This document shows, in pieces, positions 61,097 to 64,000 of a DNA stretch of 64,000 nt. A program made the translations under genes and the position numbers. Where the stretch lies: positions 437,357 to 501,356 of the forward strand of contig NZ_BMHT01000005.1 of NCBI RefSeq assembly GCF_014641455.1, given 5' to 3'. Each line of letters starts with the position of its first letter. The stretch's first letter is position 1. The notes beneath the pieces were generated by a model. The model was not told the DNA's origin. It searched no databases and saw only the letters and a list, made by a program, of their open reading frames with translations. This stretch comes from Hymenobacter cavernae. Its GTDB lineage: Bacteria > Bacteroidota > Bacteroidia > Cytophagales > Hymenobacteraceae.

Positions 61097-61351
61097 TAGT
61101 AATGGAGTAAGTGAGTGACTGGGTAGGTAAAAAAAAGGGCTTATCCCTTCTAGGGCGCAAAAGTAGTCTTATTGCGCAATTGGCTAGGTAGTCGCCGAAA
61201 AAGAGGTGCCGGCGTTACGTAGTTCTCCCCTACTCAGTTGCATCTTACCGCACCAAATTTCACTGGCTTTTGTTGAACCCAGGAATATTTCCGATTTTTG
61301 CCGCCTTGCTCCGGCGTAAACCTCCGACTTTCAGCCACCTATTAGTAGGCA

Positions 61352-62395
61352 ATGTCCACTATCACCGCCTTGAAGGAGCTGCTCGCGCAGCCCCGGCAAA
61401 TCTTCATCACAACGCACCACAAGCCCGATGCTGACGCGCTGGGCTCGTCGCTGGCCATGGCGGGGTATCTCCGCAAAAAAGGCCACCACGTGACCGTAGT
61501 GACACCTTCTGACTATCCGGGCTTCCTTGAGTGGATGCCGGGCAACAGCGAGGTTGTCATCTATGATCGGAAGCAAAACGACGCGCAGGTGCGCGAGCTT
61601 ATCGGCACGGCGGAGGTCATCTTCTGCCTCGATTTCAGCTGCCTAGGTCGCATCAATGAGATGGGCGACTACATCCGCGTGGCACCGGGCACGAAGGTGC
61701 TCATCGACCACCACCTGGAGCCTGAGCAGTTCGCCGATCTGGACTACTCTAACCCAAAAGCCGCCGCAACGGCCGAGCTGGTGTTTGAGGTAATCCGCGA
61801 CCTAGGTGACCAAAGCCTCATCGACGTGGGTATCGGCGAGTGCCTGTACGCGGGCATCATGACCGACACGGGCTCGTTCCGCCACCCCAGCACCTCACGC
61901 AACGTGCACCTGATTATTGCCGAGCTGCTGGATGCGGGCATCGACCTAAGCTCGGTGCATCGTCGCATCTACGACTCGCATTCGGAGCTGCGCCTGCGCT
62001 TCCTGGGTTTCGTGCTGAAGGACAAGCTCACGGTATTGCCCGAATACAACACCGCCTACATTGCCATCACGCAGGACGAGCTGCGCCAGTATCAGTCCAA
62101 GACGGGTGACACGGAAGGTCTCGTGAACTTCGCGCTCAGCATCGAAGGCGTCGTGTTTGCCGCTATTCTGATTGACCGGGGTTCGGCGGTTAAGATTTCC
62201 TTCCGCTCGGTCGGCGACTTCTCCGTGAACGAGTTTGCCCGCAAGCACTTCAACGGGGGCGGCCACCACAATGCCGCCGGCGGCATCAGCTACGACTCCT
62301 TAGATAAGACCGTCGAGCGTTTTCTGGACCTCTTGCCCGAATACCAGACGCGCCTTGTAACCGCACCATTGGCGGTTGCGCCGCCTGCGGCGTAA
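61352..62395 (+). CDS. DHH family phosphoesterase, NrnA-like
   Basis: A 347-residue protein of the bifunctional oligoribonuclease/PAP phosphatase type. The DHH domain has THHKPDADALGSSLAMAGYL (Asp26, Asp28), then LDFSCLGRINEMG and VLIDHHLEPEQF, then GIMTDTGSFRHPST. The DHHA1 domain ends in GGGHHNAAGG with the substrate loop. These enzymes break short RNAs and 3'-phosphoadenosine phosphate in the cytoplasm. The FKBP gene starts 37 bases later and may be co-transcribed. Confidence 0.92.
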   Translation: MSTITALKELLAQPRQIFITTHHKPDADALGSSLAMAGYLRKKGHHVTVVTPSDYPGFLEWMPGNSEVVIYDRKQNDAQVRELIGTAEVIFCLDFSCLGRINEMGDYIRVAPGTKVLIDHHLEPEQFADLDYSNPKAAATAELVFEVIRDLGDQSLIDVGIGECLYAGIMTDTGSFRHPSTSRNVHLIIAELLDAGIDLSSVHRRIYDSHSELRLRFLGFVLKDKLTVLPEYNTAYIAITQDELRQYQSKTGDTEGLVNFALSIEGVVFAAILIDRGSAVKISFRSVGDFSVNEFARKHFNGGGHHNAAGGISYDSLDKTVERFLDLLPEYQTRLVTAPLAVAPPAA

Positions 62396-62432
62396 CTTGC
62401 CCTCAATTCCCTTTTCAACCTTTTCCCTTTTC

Positions 62433-63395
62433 ATGCTCTTCTCACGCACTTTTCTTAGCCTGGCCCTCGCAGCCGGCGTTTTAGGCCTAGCTTCCTGCAA
62501 CAAGGGCGGCGGCGAATTCAAGAAGGCCAAATCGGGCTTCGAATACAAAATCTTCAAGAGCACGGGCAGCGGCAAGTACGACGCGCGCGAAGTAGCCCCC
62601 GAAGGCGACGCCACCTACAAAGAGCGTCTGGGCAAGGTAATGGCCCTGAACGTGGAGTACCGCACGGGCAAAGACTCGATCCTGTTCAACTCGCGCAAGC
62701 AGCAGCAGGGCATCCCGATGCGCATTGAGCTACAGGAAGTGAAAACCAAAGGCGGACTGGAAGAAGCTATTTCCTTGCTTCAGCCCGGCGACAGCGGCGT
62801 GTTCCGCTTCAACGTTGACACTATTTTCGCCAAGTCGTTCAAGGCGCCGGTGCCGCCCTTCATGAAGAAGGCCGGCCCGACCATGACCATGTTCGTGAAG
62901 GTGGATAAGGTGCAGACCCGCGAAGAAGCTATGGCCGACCAGCAGAAGGCCATGGTGGAGATGCAGCAGAAGATGATGGCCCACGCCAAAGATCAGCTGA
63001 AGAAAGACGACGCTGTTCTGCAAGACTACATCAAGAAAAACAACCTGACCGCGCAGCGCGACACCTCCGGCATCTACTACATCATCACGCAGCCCGGCAC
63101 CGGCGCCAAGCCGAAGCAAGGCCAGACCGTGTCGGTGCAGTACAAAGGCACGCTGCTCGACGGCAAAGAGTTCGACTCGTCGGCGAAGGGCAACGGCGGA
63201 AAGCCGATTGCTTTCCCTCTGGGTGTTGGCCAGGTGATTCCGGGTTGGGACAAGGGCATTGCCCTGCTCAATAAAGGCACGAAAGCCACGCTTCTCATCC
63301 CCTCTTCGCTGGCGTACGGCCAGCGTGGTGCCGGCGCCGACATTCCGGCCGACGCTCCGCTCCGTTTTGATGTGGAACTAGTTGATGTGAAATAG
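62433..63395 (+). CDS. FKBP-type peptidyl-prolyl isomerase lipoprotein, copy 1
   Basis: A 320-residue lipoprotein from the ATG at 62433; the longer frame upstream is not needed. The signal MLFSRTFLSLALAAGVLGLASC has a LASC lipobox. A first, diverged FKBP-like domain (about 35-165, TYKERLGKVMALNVEYRTGK) is followed by a helical Met/Gln/Lys-rich linker and a second, typical FKBP domain (KPKQGQTVSVQYKGTLLDGK, PLGVGQVIPGWDKGIALLNK, RFDVELVDV). It assists folding of exported proteins in the periplasm. A second FKBP gene follows. Confidence 0.92.
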   Translation: MLFSRTFLSLALAAGVLGLASCNKGGGEFKKAKSGFEYKIFKSTGSGKYDAREVAPEGDATYKERLGKVMALNVEYRTGKDSILFNSRKQQQGIPMRIELQEVKTKGGLEEAISLLQPGDSGVFRFNVDTIFAKSFKAPVPPFMKKAGPTMTMFVKVDKVQTREEAMADQQKAMVEMQQKMMAHAKDQLKKDDAVLQDYIKKNNLTAQRDTSGIYYIITQPGTGAKPKQGQTVSVQYKGTLLDGKEFDSSAKGNGGKPIAFPLGVGQVIPGWDKGIALLNKGTKATLLIPSSLAYGQRGAGADIPADAPLRFDVELVDVK

Positions 63396-63399
63396 AATT

Positions 63400-63436
63400 A
63401 AAGCCTCGTCGGAAACTCAACTGACGAGGCTTTTTT
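63400..63436 (+). terminator. terminator between FKBP genes
   Basis: AAAGCCTCGTC pairs with GACGAGGCTTT with a loop of about 12 bases and a T run. Confidence 0.88.
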
Positions 63437-63454
63437 CTTAACTTCAAGGTTACT

Positions 63455-64000
63455 ATGACACACCTTTTTTCTTCTTCTCCCGTGCTTCGTTTGGCTGCTA
63501 TAGCCCTAGCTGCCGTACCTTTGCTTGCTTCCTGCAAAAAGGACGAAATTGACTATGCGGCTCTTGAGCGCGAACAGCAGGCGCAATTACGCGCCGCTTT
63601 TGTTGCCGACTCACTTACTATTACAAAGTACATTGCCGATAGCAGCTTTAAGAATGTAGAGCGTCGCCCTACGGGTGTGTACATAGTGCACAAACCACAA
63701 TTTCCTGGCTCAGGATCAGTGGCACAGCCTGGCCAAGCGCTGACAGCTTACTACAAAGGTTATACAGTACCTGATAACAAGCTTTTCGATGCGTCACAGA
63801 TAGACAACACCGGAACTATAAAGCCAATTTATTTCACCTTAGGCGTGACCAACCTAATTTATGGCTGGCATGAAGGGTTTGCGTCGCTGAAGAAAGGAGA
63901 GAAAGCTATTTTGTTGATCCCTTCCGGTCTAGCCTACGGTTCTACCGGTAGTAGCAATGGCTCGATTCCGCCGAATACGCCGTTACGCTTCGATGTGGAA
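63455..64000 (+). CDS. FKBP-type peptidyl-prolyl isomerase lipoprotein, copy 2 (partial)
   Basis: An open frame of 182 codons from the ATG at 63455 runs off the window edge. The N-terminus (LRLAAIALAAVPLLASC) is a lipoprotein signal with a LASC lipobox followed by KKDE. An Ala/Gln-rich linker then leads to an FKBP domain: QPGQALTAYYKGYTVPDNKL, LGVTNLIYGWHEGFASLKKG and PPNTPLRFDVE at the edge, so only a few residues are likely missing. It is a single-domain paralogue of the preceding gene, and the two form a tandem pair. Confidence 0.9.
   Translation, partial: MTHLFSSSPVLRLAAIALAAVPLLASCKKDEIDYAALEREQQAQLRAAFVADSLTITKYIADSSFKNVERRPTGVYIVHKPQFPGSGSVAQPGQALTAYYKGYTVPDNKLFDASQIDNTGTIKPIYFTLGVTNLIYGWHEGFASLKKGEKAILLIPSGLAYGSTGSSNGSIPPNTPLRFDVE

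Overview
The window looks like a chromosomal segment of an aerobic, GC-rich member of the Bacteroidota, most likely Hymenobacter or a close relative in Cytophagales. The genus is an inference from gene content and was not tested by alignment. The evidence is: Bacteroidota-type promoters (TTG, 19-21 bases, TAnnTTTG); lipoproteins with LSSC/LASC lipoboxes; a pectinesterase with a type IX secretion tail; DUF4394 repeats; a two-component sensor with a periplasmic propeller; separate nuoC and nuoD; and a short NuoG. I found no rRNA, tRNA, CRISPR array, prophage or intact insertion sequence.

Layout. 1-4.8 kb: an ImmA/IrrE-type metallopeptidase with a small membrane partner, another membrane protein, a DUF4394 lipoprotein, an orphan barstar-like inhibitor and an F420-reductase-like NADP-binding protein. 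4.8-6.3 kb: an AT-rich island with a cluster of REP-like palindromes and one unusual gene (three membrane helices, coiled coil, unknown C-terminal domain). 6.4-10 kb: clpB, then a PIN-domain toxin/antitoxin pair lying between the real clpB 3' end and a decayed second copy of that 3' end with its terminator. 10-24.7 kb: secreted and envelope proteins (propeller lipoprotein, pectinesterase, HupE/UreJ-like protein, M1 peptidase, small lipoproteins), a PH-domain protein, a type II NADH dehydrogenase, an ArsR-type regulator overlapping a 2Fe-2S ferredoxin, and a YjjG-type HAD phosphatase. 24.7-27.1 kb: proline catabolism (pruA) and a Uma2 endonuclease-like protein. 27.2-43.9 kb: all 14 subunits of respiratory complex I (nuoA-J, then nuoK-N). 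The set is split by an oppositely oriented sigma factor/membrane protein/outer-membrane protein cluster and carries a superinfection-immunity-like gene between nuoL and nuoM. 44-54.9 kb, mostly minus strand: two tandem DUF937-OmpA proteins, a PolB-like 3'-5' exonuclease, a NarL-type response regulator with its propeller histidine kinase, and aspS. 55-64 kb: secreted proteins, tadA, superoxide dismutase, a nucleoside permease, a BCS1-like AAA ATPase, ndk, an NrnA-like DHH phosphoesterase and two FKBP lipoproteins, the last cut by the window edge.

Most genes are housekeeping. The unusual signal is in the non-coding layer. Long hairpins of several unrelated families occupy many gene junctions, including six inside the complex I locus. 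The word CCTAGG, often read as the Leu-Gly codon pair CTA GGT, is strongly over-represented. The best candidates for new biology are the AT-rich membrane/coiled-coil gene at 5242-6201, the toxin-antitoxin module nested in a clpB duplication with a tandem-repeat operator, and the hairpin-punctuated nuo locus.
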